From assembly GCA_050084985.1 (NCBI GenBank), contig JBITNC010000001.1, forward strand, positions 114,638,001 to 114,702,000: a stretch of 64,000 bases of DNA, in the 5' to 3' direction. This document shows, one piece after another, positions 35,814 to 48,449 of this stretch. Below the pieces are notes generated by a model. It was not told the DNA's origin. It did not search any database and saw nothing but the letters and a program-made list of their open reading frames with translations. Each line of letters begins with the position of its first letter. The stretch's first letter is position 1. The stretch is from Nageia nagi (taxonomy: Eukaryota; Pinophyta). The position numbers and the translations under genes are program-made.

Positions 35814-36315
35814 TGATGGAATCTAAAGATTCTATAAGCATGATCACCTTGAAGGATTCATAACATTTTAACATAAGAAACACAATTTTATGCATAATGA
35901 GACACACCATATATATTGGTTCCTTCATCATGGGAGTACATCCACTTGAACTATTTTTTCTATTATTTCTCACAAGTATACTCTCCTACAAATTCTTAAG
36001 AATTCTTGTAATTCTCTTACAAGAACATTCTTACAACTCTTCAATACTAGCATGTTCATGCTTCTCCAAGTGTGTAATCTCAAAGAGAGGTCCCTCTATT
36101 TATAGACCAAAATCCTCCCATGGACTACCCTATTAACCATTGTATAAAATCATGACATGCATCACCCTTTTATCCAAGGGGAATGCTTATGAAGTGGAGT
36201 GTAGGAGAAGTTACATTATCATATTCACTAAATACTTAAGGTATCTAGAGATACCTTTAAGTATTAAGTGAATTACATTAAGAGACCTTATGATAATGCA
36301 TTATAAATTCTAACA
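35814..36315 (-). repeat. Element C 5' LTR
   Basis: Begins TGATGGAATCTAAAG and ends TTCTAACA on the plus strand. A TATTTATA at 36097-36104 is a TATAAATA box for the minus strand. It is similar to 23016-23518 and more distantly to the Copia-3 LTRs. Confidence 0.88.
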
Positions 36316-39300
36316 TGTATGACATTAGATGGCATTTTTGGGTGCCATATACCAGGTGTTAAGCTGCCTCTATAGACAGGGGAATTTTGGTATCAAGGTC
36401 ATAGGTGATGGGTAGATAACTATAGGAAAAGACAATAGGTGATGGTTTAAAAACACCCCCAAAAGGCTTTTTTGTTCTAGTTTTTTTTATTTGGCTTCCC
36501 CAACTAAGGGAAGTTTACTTAACTCAAAATCTTAAAAATCATCCAAAATCATCATTGCCTTGAATTCTTTTACGTCCCTAATAGAAAAGTATTATGTGAA
36601 TGATTTCCACACTTAAGAGGACTTATCTCAATTTTAATATTTGAATTTCTAATTTATGCTTAACTCAAACAACAAAAAATCCAAGTTGATTTAGTATTGA
36701 ATTGATAGATATCTAATTGAACTGAAAGATTTAACTATAATTTTCTACTCTATTCTATATGTTGACATACATAATTCTTAATAAAATAATATTAAAGAAT
36801 CTAAGTTTTTTTTTCTATTAATTCTCATCATCTAAAATTTAAATTTAACTCAAATCATGTTGCACTCAACTTAGCTTACATATCTAACTAAACTATCTAA
36901 TATTGAATTTGAACCAACTCAACTTATTTATTATACTAATACCAAACTAACAAATCAAACCTCTCATTTTCCCCCAATCTAATTTCTTTCATTTTTTTAA
37001 AGGACTATCAAACTTATTCCTTTATGTTCCCCCAATTTTATTTATTAGAGGTACATAACAATCTCATTTATGATTTTGGGCTTATAGATCATGAACAATA
37101 AATTATGATCAACCATAACCAAGAAATAACAATAAATCCTACTCACATTCCTAAAGAATATTTCATATGTATAAAAGTATCATTTATCTTAAAAACAACT
37201 CATCTTAATTTCAGTATAAATGATTCATACACTTGAAAATATGCTTCTCATAAGTGATAACATGCATAAAATCATAATACTCTCTATTTCCCTATTGATA
37301 ATTTTAGTAATAATTTTGGCCAATTTTATGATTTATTTTAAAATAAATTTATTTCTCTTAAAAATTTGATAAACATGGATAAAACATGCATGAATATATG
37401 AGTCTCATCTTACTTGAAAAGTTCATCTCAAAACATTAACTATTTACAATTTTTGCAACTTCTTAGCAACCTTTTGATAACTTCATGCCTTTCTTGAAAA
37501 TAATTATAAAATCATGAGAAATAAATAAAAAAAATGTTCATATATAACATATTTCTCACTTTAAATACTTTGATTCTCTACATTGCACTTTTCAAACTAT
37601 GGTGCATTGGTGTACTACATAATGCCCCCAACCATCGACAATTTTATCGTACATATATCTCTTAACTTTCCTAACTTCATTCCTTACATTTATATCTGAT
37701 AAAAATCTACTTTCTTTTTATTTCTCACTTTTGATCTCCTTTTTATAACTTTTTAACAAACTTTGACTTATGCATAACATAACACATATTGTACACAAGG
37801 CACACACAAATGTGCAAGTACATACAAATGTCATGAGTACAAATTCATTTCACAACATGAACACAAGCATAATGTAACCTTTAGTACTGACTATGCAACA
37901 TATATGAGCATAAAAATGGAATTTACTATTATATTAAATTATTTATATTTCCCAAGAACAATAGCTTGTAAGTGATCTTAACTTTTTTTAAGTCCCCTAA
38001 ATTAAAGGACTTTCCAAAAACACAACATGATGTGTGAGCATTGTAGCTAATATGAAAATACACCTAGTAATGCAAATGAAACTAATATGGAATCCTAGCC
38101 TACATGAGATGCAAAAGGGACAAATAAGTAACTATGGGATGGTCAAAACATCCCCCTCAACCCAAACACATCCATTTTTGTCTAGGCATAGATTTTTCTT
38201 TGGAACCCATTTCTTATCTTTAGAACATATTTTTTTGTTTACATTAATTTGTTTTACCTTATTATATATTATATTTTCTATTGGATCTTCCACTTCTGAA
38301 AACTTGTTTTACCTTATTTTCTTGAAAATCTCTTTCCTTTAAGCATGTAAATGATCCTACTCTTTGTTTTTTACCTTATTCCATTGATTTCTCATACCTA
38401 ATAAGAATTTTAATATTGTTGTTCTTCAAATGCATTGGAAAGAATTACATTATTCATAACTTTTTGAAATTGCTCTAATTTAATTTCAAATTCTTCAACA
38501 AATCAATCCCTTTGTTGGACTACTTTTTTTAATGGGTCATCATCTATAGTTGTTTTGACTATTTTTCTTCCTATATAAATGCAAATAGGCCTATTTTTTT
38601 ATCTAAACCTATCAAACATGTTTTCGAAATAACTAAGCATTTCAAGTCTCTTATTATCTGAAGTTTTTTCTAAACTCATCACTATTCAGCATTTCATCTA
38701 ACATTTTTCTCTTTATTATAAATTCTTCTATTGACTAATCATTTTGCTATTTCATTTTATGCAAAAAAATTATCCATGCATTTGCTTCTTCAACATCAAA
38801 GAGTTCAATTTCATTATAGTCATATTCATCTTCATTATTTTTTTGATTCTCTATTTTTCATCTTTCATTTTCATATTTATAATAGAATGGAACTTGGAAA
38901 CAATTACTTAAGCACTTGGGGACTTATTTGGTTCCTTACATGGCACATCGATACATGTCTTTGTTCTTCCTTGAATTTTCTCTACATATTTTAGAGACCT
39001 ATCATGCTTACTTATTCTTGTCAAAACCTTTGGGACTTGAATTACTCTCTTTTTGGATGTGTTCTTTCATGGTTGGGTGCCATCACATGGAATTGCCACA
39101 AGTTAGGAAGGGTTAACTTATTCTTCTTGAACATATTTTCTATATAGTATCAAAATATTCTTAATTTTCTCGTACATTGAGTTAGATCACATCCTCCAAA
39201 GATATAACATAATGCAACATATGTTATACCACAACTAATAATACTTATATTATATGAAATGCAACCTGGTAGAAAAATCAAAATATATAACATAAAATAT

Positions 39301-39659
39301 GATATAATCATTGTATCATATACTATACAACATTACATGATAATCATATAATCTCCTATTTTCCAAACCTTTTCAAAATAATGCTTTGTATTTATAACAA
39401 CTTATGGTTTATTATCTTCTCAAACCTAACTTGTAGGATATTTTTATTGCTTTTCCAACTCTTCCTATGAAGTGGATTGTTCACTTACGTTACTATGGTC
39501 ACCTTTCTTACTTTTCTCTAGCAAATTCATACATTCTTGAAATGACTCCAAGAGTTTTTTTGTGCATGAATCATTTATGTCATACTTAAATATAATATCA
39601 ATCATATTCAAAAATCCTAGGGCTTTTGGTATAACTAGTGGAAAATAAATTACGATATA
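36316..39659 (-). other. AT-rich sequence, probably the decayed gag side of element D
   Basis: Mostly non-coding and AT-rich. Two minus-strand patches look like decayed protein: an acidic stretch DEYDYNEIELFDVEEANAW near 38850-38780, and a gag-like helix-rich stretch LLESFQECMNLLEKSKKG near 39570-39500 just inside LTR D2. Neither matches a domain I can name. No gene is supported from 36316 to 38600. Confidence 0.4.
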
Positions 39660-39677
39660 GAATTCTTGGGTTCACCA
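39660..39677 (-). other. Possible primer-binding site of element D
   Basis: The minus strand reads TGGTGAACCCAAGAATTC starting 3 bp from LTR D2. It begins with TGG as expected for pairing to a tRNA CCA end, but I cannot name the tRNA. Confidence 0.45.
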
Positions 39678-39680
39678 ATA

Positions 39681-40413
39681 TGTTAATCTAAATTTTTATA
39701 AAATAATTAATTTAATATCAATTATAATAGATACTAATTGTAATCAAAATAAAATAAATGGTAATATCTACACAAATATGATTTAGTTACTTATATATTC
39801 TCAACCTATTAAATTTGAATTGAAATTATTATAAACATGTTTACATGTGTAGTATAGATTGTAGCCTAAATGTAGTCATCACAAGGTCTAGATAACTCAC
39901 TCCTAGAATTTGAACCTATGTCCTTTCTAGGTGTGTTGTGTAGGCATATCATAATGGGTTGGTGCACATTGGTTCAGTGATATATGGCTCTCCTCCCTCA
40001 AATCCTTTGAATTCATGTGTATCATCAAGGTTTCCTACCAAGGTTATCAACCCTAACTATGATATAGTAAATAAGGAATACAATAATCTTAGTAGGGCAT
40101 AAATCCAAACTTAATAGGTGGTATCAAAATACAACAAGAAAATAAGCCCATAGAAATATATAAATACATATATCAAGTTCCTAATATGATCAATTTCATA
40201 TTCTTCTTCTCTTTAAGTAGATTAGAGTTTCACACATAGACCAATACCTCCCCTTGGTTTACAGCTCCATGGACCTATCATCAAAAGGAATAGAAAGGAG
40301 TGAAATTGCACTTTATTTCACAAACATAGTAAAATATAAAATTAAATCACTTTATCACTTAGATCCTAAAATATAATTTTTAATTAAATAAAAATCAAAT
40401 TTAGGTGTTAACA
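39681..40413 (-). repeat. LTR D2 of a Tat-like gypsy element, 5' LTR by orientation
   Basis: Starts TGTTAATCTAAA and ends GGTGTTAACA. It is homologous to 945-1673. On the minus strand it starts TGTTAACACCTAAATTTG, a typical start of this LTR type. The internal side lies to the left. Confidence 0.75.
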
Positions 40414-41199
40414 AATAATTATGATTAAACTTATAGTCCACTATTTAGGGAAGCCTTCTTTGATAGAGGTGTTGAAAAGGGTTTAGATATGCAGGGAAAT
40501 GATAGAGCTTCAAATGTTTATAATTTTTACTTTATTTCATTCAATGCCTTTTTCCTTCCCTTTGGATAGCTTCTTAATGCCAACTTTAATATCCTCTATA
40601 AAAAAAAAAATCTCTTGGGTAAGTGGGAATGTTATGCCCTATAAAGTGTCCCTCATATTCGTAAGGAAAATTTAAAACTTTTTGAGATAAAAATTCTAAC
40701 TATTTATAAAAATTTGAAGTTCAATTATCATTTTTATAGGTAATTTTTTTCAAAAAAAAATTAGATTATGTTTATATAGTTCTAAAAGCTTTTCATGTTC
40801 TAGTTTAAAAATGATTATTTTTGATATTTAACTAAGTTCTTATATTGTTTCATTTTCTTATACTTGTCTATATTATTTTGGGAAATCTTAATATTTTATT
40901 TGGTAACTTTACATTCCATATCATAGAATCTAATTAGTTTTCAATGATTATGGATGATAAATTTTTGCAAGAGTGTTCTTTGATGGAGGTAGAGAATTTT
41001 GTGGTGAAAATATTATATAAATCAATTATTGAGGGTATAGTTTTAGGAGGTGAGTTGAATGCATCTTGGAGATATTTTTTAAAGGATTTAAAATCATTAT
41101 AATTAAGAATCATATTTGTAGTGTTTATCTTACTAGTGACATTTCTTTATTGATAAAATCTTTGACATTTCTTCATTAATAAAATCATTGCCATTTCTT
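40414..41199. other. AT-rich sequence, no gene
   Basis: No protein-like frame or recognised repeat boundary before the LINE-A homology begins near 41200. Confidence 0.5.
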
Positions 41200-43036
41200 C
41201 ATTGATAAAATGGTTCTAATACCTACCACAAACTCCAAACTAGTAAAAATTGTTGACCTTGAATACCTAAGTGTTGAATTCCTTAATTATAATTATGTAG
41301 TCTTGGATATCCATATTGTTGAAATGTTCCATTATATATTCCCTCATGGATGTCCTCCCTATTGGACCTTTAATATTTCCCATCCCATTTAGAAAGCCAA
41401 AAACCCCCTTGACCCTAGAAATTATACAATGATTATGGTAATCCATAACCTAGCAAAAGACTTTGCTACTACTATTGATGAGTTCATAATTAGCTTTGTC
41501 AAAATACATAATATTTTTGTATTTGGTCAAGTTATATTTCATAGAAACTATCTCATTATTGATCACATCCTTACTCTATAAGACATCATTAAATAAACTC
41601 AATCCAACAAATGGAAGGTTAATTGTTTCTTTGTTGGCTTTCCAAAATTATTTGATACTATACTTATAAATCTCCTATTCTAAGTAGCTGAGAATATAAG
41701 GATCCCTAGAAGTTTCATATCCCTCGTCATGAAATTATATAAATAAATAGTAGGTCAAGTACGAGTCGATTCTCACTTATCTTATAGGATTTATAGCACT
41801 ATTGTTGTAAAATAAGGATGTCCCCTCTCACCTAATATATTTTGGCTTTACATTGATGAACTTTAATAAGTGATCTCAAATATCTTGGGCCCAAGTGTGG
41901 GATGTTTCATGTATGATTCCACTATATCAATTTTTCTCTTTATAGATAATATCATTTTTCTATCTCATAAATTAGGTGGGATTCAATGTCAGGATGACAC
42001 TCTAAGTAACTTATGTGATACTCATAATCTTTAATTCAATCTTAAAAAGATAAATATAATTTCCTTACATATGTCAAAAGCATATGATTCCAAACTCCAC
42101 CCAAACTTACAAAAGAAACTCATTGAATTATTCACTTCTTACACCTATCTAAGTGTTCTCTTCATAATTCCTACTTGTAGCTTGATCTTAGCTTCACAAA
42201 ATAGATTGAATAAAGGTTATGGTATAGTTGTCATACTCAAGAGATAATATTTTCAACTCTAGTTCAAGGATATCATTGAAAATATTTAACTCTTCCATGC
42301 TCTTGTCTCTTTTTCCATGCTTTATGGATATGAGGGTCAGGGATCTATCTTGAGGCACTTTCATTGGGCTCGCATTGAGCGAGTTTTGGTCAATATGCTT
42401 TCAAGATCCATTCAGGTTAAAAGAATTATTTTTCATTCCATAATTTTGGTTTAATTTGGCATACTCAATGTTGTATCTTGAAATATTCCATATTATTAGA
42501 CTTGTGAATAGGATCCATCAAATGAATTCAATAGCTCATAACTTGAAGAGATACTCTCTCTTAGAGCTCAAATCCTTAATACAAATTACAAATAAAGGAA
42601 TTTTGTGGCCTTAGTACTCAAAAGACACCTCTCTCTTATGATCCATAGGACTATATATTGAGGGACTACCTACCTCTCAACTCCCAAAAAAACCTCTAAT
42701 CCTTCTACCATAGATACCAACAAAAATATTAGAAAGAAAATATGTTTGACTTACTTGAAGACTACTTGGATTGAACTAAAAAAATCACTTTCACCAAAGC
42801 TCTTGCATTATCTCTAAGTTTACATGAAACTATAGAATGATATTATTTCAATTATTGATTACGTTAAGCTACACTTATCTCATGGTCCATATTTCCCCCT
42901 TTTCAAGGTAATATTTTTCTCATACTATCTATTCATAGACCTAAACCATCATATCCTTAGAGACAAATGTATATGTAAACTATGTAGTATGGAATCAAAT
43001 TTCAAAGAGCATTTCATATTCATTTGCCCTATATAT
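41200..43036 (+). pseudogene. LINE-A reverse transcriptase (5'-truncated), left part
   Basis: A decayed non-LTR reverse transcriptase on the plus strand. It has LDPRNYTMIMVIHNLAKDFA, then IIDHILTL, then GCPLSPNIFWLYIDEL, and an FIDN in place of the catalytic (Y/F)ADD, so one catalytic Asp is lost. Near the right end KCICKLCSMESNF and HFIFICPIY form the Cys-Cys-His-Cys finger that follows RT in plant LINEs. The endonuclease domain found in LINE-B is absent, as expected for 5' truncation. Many stops. Interrupted at 43036 by Copia-3; the tail resumes at 51769. Confidence 0.85.
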
Positions 43037-43536
43037 TGTTGGGATGTATAATGCATTATTGTAAAGGTTTTGTAATAATCTTATATGTAAGTTCACTAAT
43101 ACTTAAGGTTATCATTTGATACCTTAAGTATTTGAGTGAATATGATAATGTAACTTGTCCTATACTCCATGTCATGAGCATGCCCCTTGGGTAAAAGGAT
43201 GTGCATGTCATGCTTGTGTACATTGGATAAAAGGGTGATCCAAAGAAGAATTTTGGCCTATAAATAGAAGGCTCCCTCTTTGTGATCACACACCAATTGT
43301 GGAGTAAAGTTATGTTATAGGATAGTGGTCAAAATAAAAGAGTAAGAGGATTGTAAGAGAGTTGTATTTGTAATTGAAGTAAAGATCTAATTAGTGGATG
43401 TACTTCTAGTTGGAAGAACCACTTACATCTTGTGTTATCTTTACGAGATTGCTTTGTGAGTTTGTTAGATGTGTATTGTGAGCTTTCACATGATCTTGGT
43501 TGTTTAGGAATTATCTTGTTAGTGTTAATTCCTTCA
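43037..43536 (+). repeat. Copia-3 5' LTR
   Basis: Starts TGTTGGGATG and ends TAATTCCTTCA. A TATAAATAG box lies at 43259-43267 and is conserved in the 3' LTR and in the element C LTRs. Confidence 0.93.
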
Positions 43537-43539
43537 ATT

Positions 43540-43551
43540 TGGTATCAGAGC
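43540..43551 (+). other. Copia-3 primer-binding site
   Basis: TGGTATCAGAGC, an exact initiator tRNA-Met complement, 3 bp after the 5' LTR. Confidence 0.95.
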
Positions 43552-46406
43552 TCTTTGGAGGGTCCTCTTCACATCCTTGGCTTGGAGACTCATCTTCAAC
43601 ATTTTGGAGGTTCTCCATCATTTCTTGAGGTTTACTTTTCTTGTTTAAAGTAAACACAAGTGAAGGTATAAGTCCCTTTCCTCTTGGTTATTATTATTTG
43701 TTTAATCATGCTACTAACATATTATTAGCTATGTGTTAGTTCTTTTAGGCATAATATGGCTAACAAAATTACAATTTTTTTTGTTTATGCTAATCTTCTA
43801 TGATTACTTACATTTTTTTTATTTGCTACATTTTTTTAAGGGGGTTATTATTATATAAATCTTGGATAATATTACAAAGGTAGTATTACTTTGTAATATT
43901 ACAAAATTTGCTTAAAAAAAAACTAAGGAATATGATTCAATTTTTAAAGAATACTAATTTTTTTGGTAACTTTTTAATATTTTTACTATATTATTTACCA
44001 AAAAGAGTTAGTGTACAATTTCATTATCAAGCTTTAAAATGGAATTTCAATTTTTAAAAAAAAAACTTAGTATTTTTTTCTCAAATGTTTTTTTTTTGTT
44101 GAGAGTAGATTTAAATTAATACTTTGCATGTTTACATTTTTTAAAAAAATTACAAAGTTTTTTTCATCAATGGTGGCCCTTCCCCTCCAATCCTCAATTG
44201 ATGACTATTGGCCCTCCATATCAGATGTCTATGCTTGATTCCTCCTAGCTATGGTTTGTGTGATAGTGGTTGAGGAAGAACAGTAGCCCCTCTCCTCTCA
44301 GCAAGTGCCTCCTGCTACCTTGCATGATGTCTATTGCCTTGCATAGACATTTTTTTGGTGTGGCCTTTGTTTTTAAGCATGCAGAATTTTTTTTCCCATA
44401 AACCTTTTTCCCAGCATAGCAAGGGGGGCCTCTTCTTTTATGTAGTGCCACCTGTCACCTTATGGCCTCCACCCTCCTTCCGCCCCTCTACCATGGCCTA
44501 CCACCCATTGGCCCTCCACCTTCTATAGCTCCTACATCGTTGGTCCTCCTTACCACCTCAACCTGTTGATCTAAAATTTTTCCACCTCCCACACATCATG
44601 TTCTACTCTTTTTTTTACCACTCCCATGCACATGTTTTTTGCTCTCTGGCACCCTCTCTCTGAATACTCCACTGTGAATGTGCACATCTATCTAGCACTC
44701 CACCTCTTTCCTCCTCTCACACATTATGATTCTTTCCTTCAAATAAAATATTTTTTGTTGTGTTTGTGTATTTAAATTTTTTGAATTCCTTGCAACATTG
44801 TTTTTGCCTCTATTAAATGCTCTGGTAAAGCAATGCTTTTTTCCCTCCTCCTTGGTAAAAGGAAGGGGTGGTCATCATTATTTTACCTAAAAAGCATTTT
44901 TTTTTTTTGACTTGGAGTATTTCCTTAAACTACTTGGAGTGCTAGCAAGAGCATAATAAATACTTACTTGTTTAAAAGGAGAAATCATTGTGAAATAGAA
45001 AATATTTAAAGTATTTTATTTTTTAATGCCCATAATTAAATTATCTAAGCATTTTTTTAGCTTGACATTAATTTTTTAGTATCTATTAAAGACACTAGGG
45101 CAAATTCTTAGCATTTCTACTTCCCTTAATTAAACTTTTTTTTCTAAAGTAAAAATATAAATTCTTTGCTAAATGTTATTTTTCTTAAGGGATCATGATT
45201 TTAAGTAAAAAAGGGAAAATTCCATGGATATTTTTTTTACTTAAAATAATGCATACCTCTCAAATATTAAAATTTCTTGGATGCATGACTAGATTTTTGG
45301 ATCTCTCTAAAGCATTCACTTGTTTATACTTAAGTATTTATCTTTTTTGCTAAGATAAACTTAAACAAATTAATAGCAAATGTTGCATGCTCAGAACTTA
45401 ATTTTTAATTTATTGATGCATGCTTATGCAAAGTTAACTTATGCAAATTATTAGGGATGGTACTCCTAAAATACATGCTAATGCTTATTACTTAATTTCA
45501 AAAGCTATGAAATAGTGCATGATAAGTATTTTTATTCTTATGCAAAGTTATTGGACTTGTACAAATTATGAAAATGATGTATTTATTCTTTATGCAAAGT
45601 TAACTTGTGCAACTTATGGAAGTATAGATGTCCTCTAGGGGTAAACAAAACCTATTAGACTCTTAAAGGTTCCATGTTATGAATGGATGATGTTTAATTT
45701 ATGCACTTTACTTCATGTTTAGCATTTCTTTTACTTATGCAAAAATGCAAACATTGATTTTAGTAACCCCTAAAATGAACATATTCGCATGTATATTCTG
45801 CAACATGATTTGTTTAGGAAGCCATGAGTTGAGGACAGGCAGACTGGAGCCTTTAAGTTTGATGATTCAAATGGTGAAAATACTTCTCAAGTACCTCTAA
45901 GTCCTCTGTTGGTCTAGACATAATTCTAATAGGTGGATAGGCATGTGTGTAACGATATCACATGTTTGCACATCCATTCAAAGATTATTCTTATAACCTA
46001 AGAGGACAACTTGAAACCTAATCAAGATTAATAATTTGGTCGATCCAATAAACATAATAACCTTGAAAAATAATGGGTACTTCTCTTTGTGAGAAAGTAT
46101 AAAACTAACCAAGGTGAACTGGTTGAGGATTGGTAGTACTTGGGCTCCTCTTGTGTGGGCATCCAAGTGAAGGCCTAATTTTAGATGAGAAAATAAGCCT
46201 CAACAATGTCACTCTACATAAATAGTTCTTGAAATGAGAAATGTATTTGGGTACATGGGTTATTATTTAAGTTGTAAAATATTTTCACTTGTGAATCAAA
46301 TCAAGCATATCTCTAATATTAAAATTAATATGTATTATTAAAATTTAACATTTAATATTTATTATTAAACCACATGCTTATTATTTTTCACATTCTTATG
46401 TAGCAA
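43552..46406 (+). other. Long Copia-3 leader with a pyrimidine-rich block
   Basis: Nearly 2.9 kb between primer-binding site and gag start, far longer than in most copia elements. From about 44160 to 44720 it is C/T-rich and much less AT-rich (CCTCCACC, GCCCCTCTACC and similar), unlike the poly-T and AT-rich DNA on either side. No coding domain is recognisable. It could be a captured or inserted segment. Confidence 0.55.
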
Positions 46407-47385
46407 ATGGGAGACTCCTTTTTACCCAAACACAATTTCAATAGTCCCAACTTTGAGATTTAGAAACCACGGATGAGAGCTGAATTGTAGGCAAGGAAGC
46501 TTTGGCAAATAGTGAATGAGAATCTTATATCTCCTACATATGAGAAAGCACTAGAGGCTTAAAACATAAAAATGAGTTGGCAACTTCTATGATTTACCGT
46601 GCAATTTTAGATGATGTGCTCATGATGATTTCCTCTTCAACCTCAATAAAGGAAGCTTAAGATAAGCTTAAGAAAATCTACCTTAGTTCAAACTTTTCAA
46701 GAAGGTTTACCATTCTCTAAAATTTACTTCAATCTCGTTAAGGGGAAGATGAAAATGTTACTATCTACTTGAACAAAATTATTGACTTAAGGACTCAACT
46801 TGTTGCTTGTGGGTGCAATTGGATCAATGATGAGTTCATGATCTTCATCATTCTTCAAATCCTTTCTTAAAAGTTTAGAAACTTTGTAATGGTTATGAAA
46901 ATAAGGCTTGATGATGAAAAAGAATTCTTCTCCTTTGAGAACTTTACTAGACACCTTTTGAAGCATGAGAAAACCTTTAACAATAAGGTGTTGATTTCTA
47001 CTCCTAAGGATAATAATATTGCTTTTGGAATAACCAAAACTCCTTTCAAGAAGAAGTTCAACCATCATAAGAAATGTTGTCTTTCTTCCTCCAAAAGGTT
47101 TGAGAAAATAGGTAATAGCTACAACAAGAACAATGGTAATAATGGCAACAATAAGAACAATAACAATAGTAGCAGGAACAACAACAACAACAGCCATTTC
47201 AAGCAAAGAGATGGAAAAGGTAAGGCAAATAATCTTTATCTTAAAGAAAATTTTGATGATAATTATAACTAATATGGCATCCAAGGTCATAAAAAATTTG
47301 ATTGCTATAAAAAGAAAAGAGAGAAAAAGTACAGAGGTAATGGAAATGTAAAGAACTACATGTTGGTTTTGTTGTAGCACTCTAC
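46407..47385 (+). pseudogene. Copia-3 gag
   Basis: Starts at ATG 46407 (MGDSFLPKHNFNSPNFEI) and reads as a UBN2-type gag across at least one frameshift: SMIYRAILDDVLMMISSS, then LDDEKEFFSFENFTRHLL, then an Asn-rich region encoded by AAC/AAT repeats at about 47120-47200. The zinc knuckle ends in GIQGHKKFDCYKK. Its first two Cys are replaced by Tyr, with a stop between them. It would form the particle; it is non-functional. Confidence 0.82.
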
Positions 47386-47388
47386 TCC

Positions 47389-48449
47389 ATGTCTGGTTCT
47401 TTTTCATTTGAATGGATGGTTGATTTTAGTTGCACTAATCACTTTTACTTTGAAAAGGATAAGTTTGAGAACTTTCATAAGTATAAAAAAGATGTGGCTA
47501 TGATAGGTGATAACTCTACCCTTGAAGTCCAAGGAATTGGAAGTGTGTTGATTCATAGAAAGGTTCTTGAAAATGTTCTCTATATTTTTAAGTTAAGTAT
47601 GAACCTTCTCTTAGTGATCCAAGTCACTAGAAAAGAGTACTCTTTTGAGTTCAACTCTTAATCATGGTGCATTAAGAAAGAACTTACCACTTTGGTTAAA
47701 AGATCTATGAAAGGTAACCTCTACATTGCAGATCAAGTTCCATAAAAGTTATCTTGGTTCTAGTGTGTGTTCTAGAGGTAATATTTGGCATCATCATTTA
47801 GGGCACCTTAACCATAAGAGTATTCAATTCATGAAAGACCAAGAACTTGTGAAAATTTTTCTTTATATTTCTCCTTCGGTTGGGCTATTTGAGAAGTGCA
47901 TTATTGGCAAGATGCATAGATAAAAGTTTGAAAAAGATAAGGCAACAAAAGCATCTTAATCTCTTCAACTTGTGCATTTAGATTTGATGGATCTATTTCA
48001 AACTATGTTACTTGGAGGAGCATCTTACAACTTGACCTTCATTGATGAATTTAGTAGGATGACCTTTAGGTATCTACTTGAGCACAAGGATCAAACCTTT
48101 TAGATTTTTAAGGCCTTTGTTGAGAATCAAACTAAACTTAAAATCAAGATGTTAAGATCAGATAATGGAGAAGAATATAATAGCAATGAGTTCAATGACT
48201 ATTGTGCTAAGTATGGAATCAATAGGAAGTTTACAATTCCTTACATTCTTCAGTAAAATGGTGTTATTAAAAGGAAAAATAGAATAATTATGGAGATGGC
48301 TAATGTTGGGTAACCTTCTTAGTTTCATATGGAGTGAAGTTGTGAACATTGCTATTTACACCTTAAATAGATATCCCATAAAAGTTGTTTAGGGTAAAAC
48401 TCTTTTTGAGGTATGGTTAAAAATAAAACCTAACATTTCTCACCTTAGG
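47389..48449 (+). pseudogene. Copia-3 protease and integrase
   Basis: The protease has WMVDFSCTNHFYF, where the usual site is WMVDSGCTNHF, so the DSG triad is altered. The pre-integrase region follows with IWHHHLGHLNHKS and EKCIIGK. The integrase core shows LVHLDLMD, MLRSDNGEEYNS and an N-G-V-x-K-R-K-N segment where the catalytic Glu is changed to Lys. Several stops and frameshifts lie between them. Confidence 0.85.

Larger units (their letters stand above)
23016..36315 (-). mobile_element. Element C: copia-type LTR element with an antisense gene fragment, split by gypsy element E
   Basis: Bounded by related LTRs (23016-23518 and 35814-36315) and by a perfect 5-bp target duplication TGTAT at 23011-23015 and 36316-36320. 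The primer-binding site by the right LTR sets the strand. Its LTR family is clearly related to that of Copia-3. Without the nested gypsy element its body is about 4 kb and has no recognised gag-pol. Instead it holds a minisatellite and an unrecognised plus-strand coding-like sequence. Confidence 0.85.

Noticed and set aside
43540-43551. tRNA-Met-like sequence
   Set aside because: Only the 12-base primer-binding site is present, not a tRNA gene; the same holds for 14024-14036, 3883-3894 and 35800-35811.
46787-47407. A 206-codon minus-strand frame with hydrophobic runs
   Set aside because: It is antisense to the Copia-3 gag; the hydrophobic runs are the reverse of Asn-rich codons.
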